Notes: generated from the sequence alone by a model not told the origin. 64,000 nt of DNA from Lichenicoccus roseus (GCF_005844085.1 NZ_VCDI01000001.1:434001-498000), one strand, 5' to 3'. Shown: positions 50,074-58,627, counted from the stretch's first letter. Numbers and translations: made by a program.

Positions 50074-53073
50074 GTGCCCAGATTCCGCCTGCCGGCAGCC
50101 TGGCCGGCACCGGCCGACCGGTCGCAGGCGTCGCAGCTCGCCGGATTCCTGTTCGGGCCGGATGGTTCGACCGGACCGGCAGACAGCGCGAAGGCGGCGC
50201 TGGTGGCCTGCCTGGGCGGCAACAGCCCCTATCTCGCAGACCTCGTGCGGCGCGAACCGGCCTGCTTCGACCTGCTGTGCCGGCGGGGTCCGGACGCAGC
50301 GCTCGCGGGGATCCTGGCCAGCCTGGACGCGCTGCCGGCCGGGCAGCCAGGAGCCGCGATCGCCCGTGCGCTCCGGCAGGCGAAGCGGCAGGTGGCACTG
50401 GTCAGCGCAGTGGCGGACATCGGCGGCCTGTGGAGCCTGGAGCAGGTCACTGGCAGCCTCAGCCGGCTGGCCGAGACAGCGCTGTCGCTGGCGGTGCGGC
50501 ACCTGCTGATGGATGCGGCGCGGCGTGGCGAGCTGCGGCAGGCCGGCCACCAGGACGCCGGCAGCGGCTTCGTCGTGCTCGGGATGGGCAAGCTCGGCGC
50601 CCGCGAGCTGAACTACTCCTCCGACATCGACCTGGTGCTGTTGTACGACCCGGACGCGCATCCCGGCCATGACGAGCTGCAGCGCGTGTTCACACGGCTG
50701 AGCGCCGAGCTGGTGCGGTTGATGGAGACGCGCGACGCCGATGGCTACGTGTTCCGGATGGATCTGCGGCTGCGCCCGGACCCCGGCTCCACCCCGCCGG
50801 CGGTCTCGCTGCCGACGGCCGTCACCTACTACGAGAGCCTGGGACAGACCTGGGAGCGCGCGGCCCTGACCAAGGCGCGGCCGGTGGCCGGCGATCTTGC
50901 GCTGGGCTGGAGCTTCCTCTCGACGATCGGACCGTTCATCTGGCGGCGGCATCTCGATTTCGCAGCGATCGAGGACATCGTGGCGATGAAGCGGCGCATC
51001 GACCGGCACCGCGGCGCCGCAGGACGGCCGCCGCTCGGGACGCCGGGAGCGACACAGGCGGATGAGGTGGCGGTGCTGCTCGGGCATGACCTCAAGCTCG
51101 GCCACGGCGGCATTCGCGAGATCGAGTTCCTGGCGCAGACCATGCTGCTGGTCTGGGGCGGCCGCGCGCCGGAGCTGCGCGACGCCACCACGCTGGGGGC
51201 GCTGGAGCGGCTGGCCGAGGGCAGCTACCTGCCGGCCGGGCTGGCGTCCGACCTCGCCGCCACCTACCGCCTGCTGCGCACCGCCGAGCACCGGCTGCAG
51301 ATGCGCGACGATCGGCAGACGCACAGCCTGCCCGGGGATCGTGGCGAGTTCGACCGCTTCGCACTGTTCATGGATTGCGAAGGCGGAGGCGAGGCGCTGG
51401 CCCGGCGGCTGCTGGAACCGATGCGGCGCGTTCACGCGGCCTTCGGGGACATGTTCGCGACCGGGCCTGCCGGCCGGGAGCCGGAGCCGTTCTGTCATCT
51501 CGACGCCCCGGACCTGGCCTCGCTGCTTGGCCGCGCCGGCTTTGCGCAACCGGCCCGGGCCGCCGCCATCCTCGGCGGCTGGCGCGACCGCCACCTGCGC
51601 GCGCTGCGCTCCGACCGCGCGCAGCGCCTGCTGCGCGACATCCTGCCCGGCCTGCTTGCGGCACTGCTCGAGCAGCAGGACCCGATGCTGGCACTGATAC
51701 GCTTCGACAGCCTGCTCGCGCGCCAGAGCACCGGGGTGCAGTTGCTGTCGCTGCTTGCCCACAATGCGCCGCTGCTCGGACGCATCGCCGGCGTCCTCGG
51801 CGCGGCGCCGTTTCTTGCCGACCACCTGGCGGCGGTGCCCTCCGCCCTCGAGGGCCTGCTGGTGCCGGAAGAGGACGGAGAAAACAGCAGGCGGCGAAGG
51901 GCGCGCCTTGCCGAGACCGGGATCCGCTCCGCCTCCGGCGTGGAGGAGGCGATCGCCCGGGCGCGCACCCTGGTGCGTGGCGAGGAGTTCAGGTTTTCGC
52001 TGGCGCAGCTCGATGGCAGGCTGGATACCGACCGCGCCGGGATCGCGCGCAGCGATCTCGCAGACCATGTCATCGGCGCCCTGCTGGAGGTGGTGCTGCG
52101 CGCGCACCGGTCGCGCTACGGCGAGGTTCGCGGCGGCGGCATGGTGGTGGTGGCGCTCGGCAAGGCCGGCTCGCGCGAGATGATGGCGGGGTCCGACCTC
52201 GACCTCATGCTGGTCTACGACCACCCGCCGGGGATCGCGGAAAGCATGCTGCCGAAACGCGATGCTCCCGGGGTGCACAGGCGCGCGCTGCCGGTCAGCC
52301 AGTACTATATCCGGCTCGCCCATGCGGTGATCGCGGCCCTCTCGGCGCCGGGCCTGGAGGGGCCGCTCTACGCCCTCGACATGCGGCTGCGGCCCTCGGG
52401 CAGCAAGGGGCCGGTCGCGGTGTCGCTGGCGGCGTTCCGGCGCTACCACGCCGAGCAGGCCTGGACCTGGGAGCGCATGGCTCTCACCAGGGCAAGGGTG
52501 GTCGCCGGTCCGGCGGCGCTGCGCCGGGCGATGCGGCGGGAGATCGCCCAGGCGGTGACGGGTCCGGGTGCCGGAGGCGAGGCGCCCGGTGTTGCGGGCC
52601 GGCGGCGGACCCTGCAGGCGGCGGCGGCGATGCGGGCCAGGGTCGCAGACGAGCGGCCGGCACGCGGCAGCTGGGACATCAAGCTGCTGGAGGGCGGCCT
52701 GCTGGAAGTGGAGTTCATCGCCCAGGTCCTGCAACTGGTCCGCCCCGAGGCATCGCCACACCAGGCCACCCGCCTTGCGCTGCGGTCGCTGGCAAGATCC
52801 GGCACCATCGGGCGGGCGCAGGCCATGACGCTGGTCGGGGCAGACCGGTTCTGGCGCGACCTGCAGAGCATGCTCCGGATCCTGTTCGGAACGCAGGTTC
52901 CGGAAGCCGGCGAGGCCTGGACGCCGCCGGTGCGCGAAGCCCTGCTGCAGGGGCTGCGACCGCTCCGGATCGCGGATCTCGATGCCCTGCGGGCCCATAT
53001 GCGAACCGTCGCCAGCTCGGTCAGAGCCGCCTTCGTCGAACTGGTTGTCGATGCCGGCGCGCAAGAACCATGA
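50074..53073 (+). CDS. glnE: Bifunctional glutamine synthetase adenylyltransferase/deadenylylase
   Basis: GlnE attaches and removes AMP on glutamine synthetase in response to nitrogen status signalled by PII. The 999-residue protein has both nucleotidyltransferase domains: the N-terminal adenylyl-removing site (LGMGKLGARELNYSSDIDLV, about residues 169-188) and the C-terminal adenylyltransferase site (ALGKAGSREMMAGSDLDLML, about residues 694-713). Each has the G-S-D-x-D metal motif, and helical domains follow each. The GTG at 50074 is the first possible start after an in-frame stop at 50044. glnA and glnB are not nearby. Confidence 0.96.
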   Translation: MPRFRLPAAWPAPADRSQASQLAGFLFGPDGSTGPADSAKAALVACLGGNSPYLADLVRREPACFDLLCRRGPDAALAGILASLDALPAGQPGAAIARALRQAKRQVALVSAVADIGGLWSLEQVTGSLSRLAETALSLAVRHLLMDAARRGELRQAGHQDAGSGFVVLGMGKLGARELNYSSDIDLVLLYDPDAHPGHDELQRVFTRLSAELVRLMETRDADGYVFRMDLRLRPDPGSTPPAVSLPTAVTYYESLGQTWERAALTKARPVAGDLALGWSFLSTIGPFIWRRHLDFAAIEDIVAMKRRIDRHRGAAGRPPLGTPGATQADEVAVLLGHDLKLGHGGIREIEFLAQTMLLVWGGRAPELRDATTLGALERLAEGSYLPAGLASDLAATYRLLRTAEHRLQMRDDRQTHSLPGDRGEFDRFALFMDCEGGGEALARRLLEPMRRVHAAFGDMFATGPAGREPEPFCHLDAPDLASLLGRAGFAQPARAAAILGGWRDRHLRALRSDRAQRLLRDILPGLLAALLEQQDPMLALIRFDSLLARQSTGVQLLSLLAHNAPLLGRIAGVLGAAPFLADHLAAVPSALEGLLVPEEDGENSRRRRARLAETGIRSASGVEEAIARARTLVRGEEFRFSLAQLDGRLDTDRAGIARSDLADHVIGALLEVVLRAHRSRYGEVRGGGMVVVALGKAGSREMMAGSDLDLMLVYDHPPGIAESMLPKRDAPGVHRRALPVSQYYIRLAHAVIAALSAPGLEGPLYALDMRLRPSGSKGPVAVSLAAFRRYHAEQAWTWERMALTRARVVAGPAALRRAMRREIAQAVTGPGAGGEAPGVAGRRRTLQAAAAMRARVADERPARGSWDIKLLEGGLLEVEFIAQVLQLVRPEASPHQATRLALRSLARSGTIGRAQAMTLVGADRFWRDLQSMLRILFGTQVPEAGEAWTPPVREALLQGLRPLRIADLDALRAHMRTVASSVRAAFVELVVDAGAQEP

Positions 53074-53238
53074 TGCCCGCGCAGGCTGCCGGATCTGCAC
53101 CGCAAGTCCCCCGCCCTTCCTGATGCACCGGCCTGGTTTCCTGCCGTAAGGAGTTCTGGCCGTCCGGAGCTGTGGCCGGCTGGAGTTCTGGGCGAGGGAC
53201 CGGCAAACGACAAGCCGGGAAACGAAAGGATGTGAGAC

Positions 53239-53742
53239 ATGACGCCTACACCCACCAGCGAGAAACCAGCGGATGGCGCCGTTGCCGTGGGCAGCCCTGC
53301 GCCGGCCTTCGACCTGCCTGCGAGTTTCGGGCGCCGGGTTTCGTCCGCCAGCCTGCACGGCAGACCCTGGGTGCTGTACTTCTACCCGAAGGCCGATACC
53401 AGCGGCTGCACCAAGGAAGCCTGCGAGTTCCAGGGATCGCTTGCAGCACTCGGTGCCGCCAGCGTTCCGGTGGTCGGGATCTCCCGGGATCCGATGAACG
53501 CGATCGAAGCCTTCGCCAGGAAGTTCGGCCTGGAGTTTCCCCTTGCTACCGACGAGGCCGGAGAGACCCTCGACGCCTACGGGGTCTGGGTCGAGAAATC
53601 GATGTATGGCCGGAAGTACATGGGCATCGAGCGGACCACCCTGCTGGTCGATGCGCAGGGACGGGTCACTCGCATCTGGAACAAGGTCAAGGTGCCTGGA
53701 CACGCCGCCGAGGTGATCAAGGCGGCTGGCAGCCTCGCGTGA
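53239..53742 (+). CDS. bcp: Peroxiredoxin Bcp (PrxQ type)
   Basis: Bcp is a thiol peroxidase that reduces hydrogen peroxide and organic hydroperoxides with thioredoxin. The 167-residue protein has the peroxidatic Cys57 and resolving Cys62 in SGCTKEACEF (C-x4-C, atypical 2-Cys PrxQ), preceded by VLYFYPKADT. The closing segment (GRVTRIWNKVKVPGHAAEVI) is typical. The 165 bp upstream hold no gene but contain the 10-mer GGAGTTCTGG twice (53150 and 53182). Its stop codon lies in the loop of an 11-bp terminator hairpin. Confidence 0.95.
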   Translation: MTPTPTSEKPADGAVAVGSPAPAFDLPASFGRRVSSASLHGRPWVLYFYPKADTSGCTKEACEFQGSLAALGAASVPVVGISRDPMNAIEAFARKFGLEFPLATDEAGETLDAYGVWVEKSMYGRKYMGIERTTLLVDAQGRVTRIWNKVKVPGHAAEVIKAAGSLA

Positions 53743-53754
53743 AGCGAGGCTGCC
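53728..53754. terminator. Bidirectional terminator straddling the bcp stop codon
   Basis: A perfect 11-bp stem, GGCAGCCTCGC/GCGAGGCTGCC, with the five-base loop GTGAA includes the bcp TGA in its loop. It separates bcp from the convergent Gly/Tyr-rich gene. No U-run follows, but the stem is very stable. Confidence 0.7.
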
Positions 53755-53769
53755 GTCGGTCTCAGCCGA

Positions 53770-54096
53770 TCAATAGCCGTAGCCGTATGGCTGGGCATAG
53801 TAGCCCGGGGCCGGGGCCGCGTAGACCACCGGCGGCGGCGCGTAGACGACCGGCGGCGGAGCATAGTAGCGCGGAGCGGCCAGAGCGCCGATCACTGCAC
53901 CGGCGGCCAGGCCGCCGATGAGAGCGCCGCCGTAGCCGTAGCCGCGATGGTAGCCATAGCCGCCGTGATAGCCATAGCCACCATGCCAGCCGCCGTATCC
54001 ATGGCGCCACTGCGCCTGGGCGGCGGGGGCGGCGCTCACGGCGAGGCCAGCGGCCAGCAGCGGCGCGGTGAGGAAGATACGCGTTGAAGGACGCAT
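53770..54096 (-). CDS. Gly/Tyr-rich exported protein with glycine-zipper-like segment
   Basis: The 108-residue protein has a Sec signal peptide (FLTAPLLAAGLAVSAAPAAQAQ). Repeated Gly-Tyr-His units follow (GYGGWHGGYGYHGGYGYHRG), then a hydrophobic Gly/Ala segment (GGALIGGLAAGAVIGALAA) like the glycine-zipper of small envelope proteins, and Tyr/Pro repeats (YYAPPPVVYAPPPVVYAAP). AGAGAGG lies upstream of the ATG. Function is unknown; the composition suggests a structural or aggregating envelope protein. It is followed by the convergent bcp gene, with a shared terminator. About 190 bp separate it from the exported paralogue pair on the same strand. Confidence 0.7.
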   Translation of the reverse strand: MRPSTRIFLTAPLLAAGLAVSAAPAAQAQWRHGYGGWHGGYGYHGGYGYHRGYGYGGALIGGLAAGAVIGALAAPRYYAPPPVVYAPPPVVYAAPAPGYYAQPYGYGY

Positions 54097-54285
54097 GGTG
54101 ATGATGCCTCTCTCTGTTCGGGCCAGGCACACTCGTGCTCCGGTCCGTCCCTGGCAGCGATATGGGGATCGTTGCCTTCCATGCATAGAACGCAGCAAGC
54201 GTGGTTATTTGCAGGCGGGATTGAGGCGCCTCGTTCTCAAAGCGTAAAACCGGGCCGTTCCCGCATCACGACCGTGCGATGGCGG

Positions 54286-54921
54286 TCATTGCGATGGCGC
54301 AGGCTCGATCCGGCTGCCTGAGGGCGCGGAGAACAGGGACGGATCCTGCGGCCCATAGCGGACGCTGGAGGCCAGCAGCAGGATCTGCTGGCCGTGCCGT
54401 GCCCGCAGCAGGACACCGTCGTCGGTAAGGCAGATCGTGCTCTCGGCCCCGCCATCGTCCAGCGTCCGCCACTCCGTGCATGGGGTGCCGGCGACGGTGT
54501 CGCCGCCGAGCCGCTGGTAATGGCCGGTCGCGCGCAACCCTGGCGCCTGCACGCCGCCGGCCCCCTGTGCGCCACCACCCGGCAGCGGCAGCATGGTGGC
54601 GCTGCGCCGGCGCGGATCGACCACCAGCATGCGGCGGGCGCGGTAGTCGGTGATCATGTAGGCGTTGCCGGCCGGATCGAGACGCTGGCTCCAGAGGGCG
54701 ACCGACCACCGCATCCGTTGCGTCATCGCGCCCGGTAGCCCGCCGGGCGCGGCAGGGGGCCCGGCGAGCAGATAGGTCACGTCGACGTCGCGCTGCGGCG
54801 TCACGAATGGGGTCGGAGGCGATCCGGCTGCAGGCATCTGGGCGTCGGCCGGTCCCGGGGGGGAGAGCAGCGCGACGATCACCGCAGCCAGGGCGATGCG
54901 CGCCGGGCTGTGGGCAGCCAC
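54286..54921 (-). CDS. Exported protein, second member of a tandem paralogue pair
   Basis: The 211-residue product has a signal peptide (IALAAVIVALLSPPGPADAQ) and a beta-rich mature part of unknown function. It aligns along its length with the product of the gene just upstream: PQRDVDVTYLLAGP against PSRDVTVTYDVEPE, GTPCTEWRTL against GLPCTTWSII, LTDDGVLLR against VTADGVVLS, and VRYGPQDPSLFSAPSG against VTYGPIQPAAFEPPAG. Two cysteines near residues 148 and 168 may form a disulfide. It begins with GTG five bases after its paralogue's stop, so the two are co-transcribed. The fold may resemble DUF4412-type lipoprotein-carrier relatives, with low confidence. Confidence 0.75.
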   Translation of the reverse strand: MAAHSPARIALAAVIVALLSPPGPADAQMPAAGSPPTPFVTPQRDVDVTYLLAGPPAAPGGLPGAMTQRMRWSVALWSQRLDPAGNAYMITDYRARRMLVVDPRRRSATMLPLPGGGAQGAGGVQAPGLRATGHYQRLGGDTVAGTPCTEWRTLDDGGAESTICLTDDGVLLRARHGQQILLLASSVRYGPQDPSLFSAPSGSRIEPAPSQ

Positions 54922-54926
54922 CGGCG

Positions 54927-55646
54927 TCAGGGCTGGTTCGATCCCGGGGCGCCCATCGGTGGCGCACCGAGTTGCGGGCCGCCCGGCTGGGCATCGCCCT
55001 GCGCACCGGCACCGCCGCGCTCGAAAGCCGCCGGACCCTCCGGATGCGCTACCCTGGTGTATCCGGCCGGAGGCTCGAAGGCGGCGGGCTGGATCGGCCC
55101 GTAGGTCACGGTGCGGGCGACGAGGTGGCCACGCGCGCCCTGGCTGTCGACGCCGTCCTCGCTTAGCACCACGCCGTCCGCGGTGACGCAGGCATGGGCG
55201 GTGCCGGGCGAGGTGATGATCGACCAGGTCGTGCAGGGCAGCCCGGCGACGGTGGCGGTCCCGGTGGCGGTGTACTGCATCGACGGGTCGAGCAGGAACG
55301 GGCTGCGCTGCTGCTGGCTCTCCGGCACGTCCATGTAGACCTTGGCCGGACCGATCACGATCTGCATGACCTGCCGGTCGCGGTTCATGATGGTGCTGCC
55401 CTGCCCGTCCGGCGCATCGATGCGCATCAGCCGGCCGTTGCCGGCGAACAGGACCTTGACGCGTTGCGGCGACGGGGCGCCTTCCGGCTCGACATCGTAG
55501 GTCACGGTGACATCGCGCGACGGCATGTAGAGCGGATGGTCGCCGGCTCCCCCGCTGGCGGAAACCTGACCATGAGCGGCGGCGGCCGGGACGGCCAGGG
55601 CCAGTCCGCCCATGAGCAGTACTGAATTCAACAGCCGCAGGCGCAT
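54927..55646 (-). CDS. Exported protein, first member of a tandem paralogue pair
   Basis: The 239-residue product has a Sec signal (NSVLLMGGLALAVPAAAAHGQ), then PLYMPSRDVTVTYDVEPEG and residues that read like a surface sheet (KVLFAGNGRLMRIDAPDGQGS, NRDRQVMQIVIGPAKVYMDV). It shares the conserved Cys pair (LPCTTWS and HACVTADG) with its neighbour and adds a Gly/Pro/Gln-rich C-terminal tail (AGAQGDAQPGGPQLGAPPMG). GGGA lies nine bases before ATG 55646; ATG 55670 is an alternative. The repeated GxxMRIDxPDG and MNRDRQVMQIV patterns resemble DUF4412-like outer-membrane lipoprotein-sorting relatives, but I would not assign a function. Confidence 0.75.
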   Translation of the reverse strand: MRLRLLNSVLLMGGLALAVPAAAAHGQVSASGGAGDHPLYMPSRDVTVTYDVEPEGAPSPQRVKVLFAGNGRLMRIDAPDGQGSTIMNRDRQVMQIVIGPAKVYMDVPESQQQRSPFLLDPSMQYTATGTATVAGLPCTTWSIITSPGTAHACVTADGVVLSEDGVDSQGARGHLVARTVTYGPIQPAAFEPPAGYTRVAHPEGPAAFERGGAGAQGDAQPGGPQLGAPPMGAPGSNQP

Positions 55647-55737
55647 CGGATTGGTTCCCGGACAGAGCATGGCGCGCCGTAGCGCCCCGGGGCGGAATTG
55701 GTGACGAGCCCGGCCCGCTGTCAACCGGGCGCCGCCT

Positions 55738-56421
55738 TCATCCGTGCGTTGCATCCGGGGACCGTTCCGGACCCGGCGCGAGCTTGCGCACTGCGTCCAG
55801 CAAGGCATCAGGCTCCTGCTGCCAGCGCGCGACGGTCGCGACAGCGTCCGCCAGCATCGCCCGGTAGCGTACCCGCGGCACCTCGATGGCGCCGAACTGG
55901 GCCAGGTGGCCGGTGATGAACTGGGTGTCGAGCAGCCGGTAGCCGCCCAGGCGGAGGCGGGCGAGCAGGAACACCAGGGCGACCTTGGAGGCATCGCGCC
56001 TCCGGCTGAACATGCTTTCGCCGAAGAATGCGCCACCGATCGAGATGCCATACAGCCCGCCGCACAGCTCGCCATCCTGCCAGCATTCGATGCTGTGCGC
56101 CGAGCCGAGCCGGTGCACGGCGAGGAACAGCGCACGGATCTGCGGGTTGATCCAGCTTTCCTCGCGGCCGGGGGCCGGCGCCGCACAGCCATCGATCACC
56201 GCCTCGAAGGCACGATCGGCAGTCACCTCGAAGCTGCCGGACAGCGCAGTACGACGCAGGCGGCGCGGCAGATGGAAACCGTCGAGCGGCAGGATGCCGC
56301 GCGGCTCGGGATCGAGCCAGAACAGCTCGGTGGCGTCCCGCGTCTCGGCCATCGGAAACAGCCCGTCGCGGTAGCGTCGCAGCAGCAGGTCCGGTGTCAC
56401 CTCGACGCGGCGTCTGAACAT
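55738..56421 (-). CDS. aat: Leucyl/phenylalanyl-tRNA--protein transferase
   Basis: Aat adds Leu or Phe from aminoacyl-tRNA to proteins with N-terminal Arg or Lys, marking them for ClpAP degradation. The 227-residue enzyme contains the family signatures [68 protein letters not shown] and [20 protein letters not shown] (each quoted in part). Length is normal. ATG 56421 is preferred, giving the usual start just before the RYRDGLFP motif; an ATG at 56457 is also in frame. The gene is divergent from the orphan two-gene unit. Confidence 0.95.
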   Translation of the reverse strand: MFRRRVEVTPDLLLRRYRDGLFPMAETRDATELFWLDPEPRGILPLDGFHLPRRLRRTALSGSFEVTADRAFEAVIDGCAAPAPGREESWINPQIRALFLAVHRLGSAHSIECWQDGELCGGLYGISIGGAFFGESMFSRRRDASKVALVFLLARLRLGGYRLLDTQFITGHLAQFGAIEVPRVRYRAMLADAVATVARWQQEPDALLDAVRKLAPGPERSPDATHG

Positions 56422-56512
56422 GGGCAGATAGTGGGGTTGCCGCGACCGCCGAGGCAATGCGCGTCTGGCGAGCCGGGGCGGCTACGGGACGGACAGGGAT
56501 CGGCAGGTGCAG

Positions 56513-56854
56513 ATGCAGGCAGGCGAGAAGACGCATCGGGCTTCCCGCCGCGTGGTGGCAGAGGTGTGGCTGGGTGCGGAGTTCCTCCGGGTGGCGCCGC
56601 CCGGCCTGCCGCCTGGTGGCATGGTCGACACCGGAAGCCCGGGCGGCCACGCTAGCTCGCATCGGGCCGAGGCGATCGTGCTGTCGAGGAACCCGCGCAT
56701 CGTTACCAACCTCCGCAACCTGCTGCCGCGCTCGGAGAGCAAGGCCATGCACGCGCCCGTTGGCGTCGGCGCAGGACGGCTGACCGCGGCGTCGCAGGAC
56801 GACCGGCGGGCGGGCTCCAGCCTCGTCGCCGGCGCTAAGGCGAGGCCAGCCTGA
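56513..56854 (+). CDS. Unrecognised 113-residue protein, first gene of an orphan pair
   Basis: I recognise no domain. The frame is accepted as coding because about 85 percent of its third codon positions are G or C, like its neighbours, and because its stop overlaps the start of a small membrane-protein gene. The sequence is basic and Gly/Ser/Arg-rich, with a central segment (EAIVLSRNPRIVTNLRNLLPR) that could form a strand-helix unit, and no signal peptide. AGG lies about nine bases before ATG 56513; a GTG two codons earlier is possible. It is divergent from aat, with about 90 bp between the starts. Confidence 0.45.
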   Translation: MQAGEKTHRASRRVVAEVWLGAEFLRVAPPGLPPGGMVDTGSPGGHASSHRAEAIVLSRNPRIVTNLRNLLPRSESKAMHAPVGVGAGRLTAASQDDRRAGSSLVAGAKARPA

Positions 56855-57030
56855 TGCGGATGATGCTGGTGTTCCTGGCCTTCGCAGCAATCTCGGCGGT
56901 GCTGTGGGCGCTGATGCCGCACATCGCCGGCGGCGTGGCGCTGGACATGATGCTGATCTACCTGCTGCTCGCGGTCGTCTCGGCGTTGCTCGGGCTGCTG
57001 CCGCAGGGAAGCGGCAGCGGCGATGGCTAG
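56854..57030 (+). CDS. Two-helix small membrane protein, second gene of an orphan pair
   Basis: A 58-residue protein consisting of two transmembrane helices (MLVFLAFAAISAVLWALMP and LDMMLIYLLLAVVSALLGLLP) with a short loop and a Gly/Ser tail. No family is recognised. Its ATG shares one base with the TGA of the preceding gene (TGATG), so translation is probably coupled. It may act as an anchor or partner of that protein. A long imperfect hairpin begins two bases after its stop, and the convergent EcsC gene follows. Confidence 0.6.
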   Translation: MRMMLVFLAFAAISAVLWALMPHIAGGVALDMMLIYLLLAVVSALLGLLPQGSGSGDG

Positions 57031-57032
57031 AG

Positions 57033-57082
57033 CGTCACCCGATCACCCGGTATCGCCTTGCGATGCCAGGTGCCGGATGACG
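57033..57082 (-). terminator. 50-bp imperfect hairpin between convergent genes
   Basis: Arms starting CGTCA and ending TGACG fold, on the minus strand, into about 22 pairs including three G-U wobbles, with one bulged A, one mismatch and a three-base loop. On the plus strand the wobbles become mismatches, so RNA of the EcsC direction is favoured. There is no U-tract. It probably ends EcsC transcription, but it is longer than ordinary terminators. Confidence 0.5.
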
Positions 57083-57121
57083 TTGCCCCATCGAACGACA
57101 GGCAGAGCATGATCGAGCGGA

Positions 57122-57979
57122 TCAGGCGGCCGCCGGGCGATTCGCGAGGTTGGCGCGGATGCCCACCACCGCCTCGTGGACATTCATCGCGCCGTAGGTG
57201 CGCTCCAGCCGGCGGATGGTGAAGTGCGCCCGGGCCAGGGCACGGTAGTGCTGCAGGAACGCCGCGTTCAGCGATGCCCCGCACAGCGCGCCGGCCACCG
57301 GCATCATCTGCAGCGCCACCTTGCGCGACAGCGCCAGGCCATAATGCGACGACACCTCGGACAGCAGCATCACCACTGGCCGGCCACGCAACACCATGCG
57401 TGCCGAGAAGAAGCCTAGCTCGCTCTGCTCCTCGGTCCCCTCGTGTGCCTGCAGGGCGAACACCTCGAGACAGGCGCGCTGGCCTTCCGGGGTGCTCAGG
57501 TCCTCGCCCTCCTCGCGGGCAATGCGGGCGATCTCCCGCATGATCGCGAGCGTGGTGAAGCCGATGTCGGGGATCAGGCCGCTGAGGCCGGCAAAGCCGC
57601 CGAGGGCGCCGGACACCGCGACCGCCGCCTGGGTCGCATGGTCGCGCCAGCCGCGGTCCGGCGGCGTCAGGTCGCCGGTCGAGACCAGCGGCGCCGGATG
57701 CTTCATCCCGATGATGGCGATGCCAAAGGCGCGCACCACCGAAGCTTCGCCCAGCCCGCGCAGCTTGGCCTGCAGGTTGGGGGCGAGCCCGATGCCGCGC
57801 ATGCCGAGCCGGGTGGCCTGGCCGACGGCGCCGCCCATCAGGTCAGCCAGCCTGACCAGCAGGCCGCGCCCAGACTCGACCTGGTGCAGCACCTGCTCGA
57901 GAGCGCCGAGCGACGCTGCGCTCAGGGCGTATGGATCAGTTGCGAGATGGGTCAGTTCGCTGCCCTGGGTCGCGCTCAT
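57122..57979 (-). CDS. EcsC-family protein
   Basis: The 285-residue protein belongs to the EcsC family, named after the third gene of the Bacillus Ecs transporter locus; its biochemical role is unknown. Family landmarks are the glycine-rich amphipathic segment GALGGFAGLSGLIPDIGFTT, the helix MREIARIAREEGEDLSTPEGQ and the C-terminal LMPVAGALCGASLNAAFLQHY-like stretch. ATG 57979 is chosen because GGAG lies six bases upstream; an ATG at 58006 is also in frame. It lies 87 bp downstream of the XRE regulator gene on the same strand and may be co-transcribed with it. Confidence 0.8.
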   Translation of the reverse strand: MSATQGSELTHLATDPYALSAASLGALEQVLHQVESGRGLLVRLADLMGGAVGQATRLGMRGIGLAPNLQAKLRGLGEASVVRAFGIAIIGMKHPAPLVSTGDLTPPDRGWRDHATQAAVAVSGALGGFAGLSGLIPDIGFTTLAIMREIARIAREEGEDLSTPEGQRACLEVFALQAHEGTEEQSELGFFSARMVLRGRPVVMLLSEVSSHYGLALSRKVALQMMPVAGALCGASLNAAFLQHYRALARAHFTIRRLERTYGAMNVHEAVVGIRANLANRPAAA

Positions 57980-58066
57980 GGCCGTCTCCATCGATGAGGA
58001 CGACACAACGCACGGAAGGCCGCCCGGGCTTCACCGCCCAAACCCTTAAAGCGGATGAAGCCGCGA

Positions 58067-58585
58067 TCAGGCGGAGCGACGTGCCTCGGACTCGTGTTCC
58101 AGCCCCGGGCCGGTGGACAGCTTCTGGGCGACGTGCATCAGAACGCCGCGATCCTCGGTGCTGCAGGCCCGGAACAGGCGCAGCAGGGTCATCTCCTCGG
58201 AGGACAGTACGCTATCGGTGGCAAGGCCCTCCCAGCCCTCCTTCAGCATGCTGACCGACACGCCGAGCGCCTCGGCGATGCGGCGAAGCTTGCTGCCCAT
58301 CTGACCGGCGCGGCCAGTCTCCCACTGCGCCACCGCGCTGCGCGACACCCCGGTCGACATCGCAAGCGTGTCCTGGGTGAGACCGCGCGCACGGCGCAGG
58401 ATGCGGATCCGGCTGCCGATCGCCAGCCCGCTCTGCACCGCCGGCGCCGGTTCGGGCGGCAGGTCGGGCGGAGACAGCGGAGGCATGGCCACGTCCGGCT
58501 CGGACGGGCCCATCGCAGCCTCATGCGCAACAAAGCCTCGAGATTGCATCAGAACCGCCAGTCGTATTGAATCCGGACCCGCCAT
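58067..58585 (-). CDS. XRE-family helix-turn-helix regulator
   Basis: The 172-residue DNA-binding protein has a Pro-rich N-terminal 50 residues (MPPLSPPDLPPEPAPAV) and a Cro/C1-type helix-turn-helix (about residues 55-112: RIRILRRARGLTQDTLAMST, then GVSRSAVAQWETGRA). A helical C-terminal segment follows (SSEEMTLLRLFRACSTEDRGVLMHVAQKL). No metabolic or peptidase domain is attached. AGAGG sits just before ATG 58585. It is divergent from a small exported-protein gene, and a structured dyad between them (58639-58656) is a candidate operator. Confidence 0.83.
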   Translation of the reverse strand: MAGPDSIRLAVLMQSRGFVAHEAAMGPSEPDVAMPPLSPPDLPPEPAPAVQSGLAIGSRIRILRRARGLTQDTLAMSTGVSRSAVAQWETGRAGQMGSKLRRIAEALGVSVSMLKEGWEGLATDSVLSSEEMTLLRLFRACSTEDRGVLMHVAQKLSTGPGLEHESEARRSA

Positions 58586-58627
58586 CACCTCTGTCTCACA
58601 CTCTAGTCGACGTCATCACTTTCTCGA

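Noticed and set aside
53150..53191. Direct repeat GGAGTTCTGG upstream of bcp as an operator
   Set aside because: Only ten bases, no dyad symmetry and no adjacent regulator gene; probably chance.
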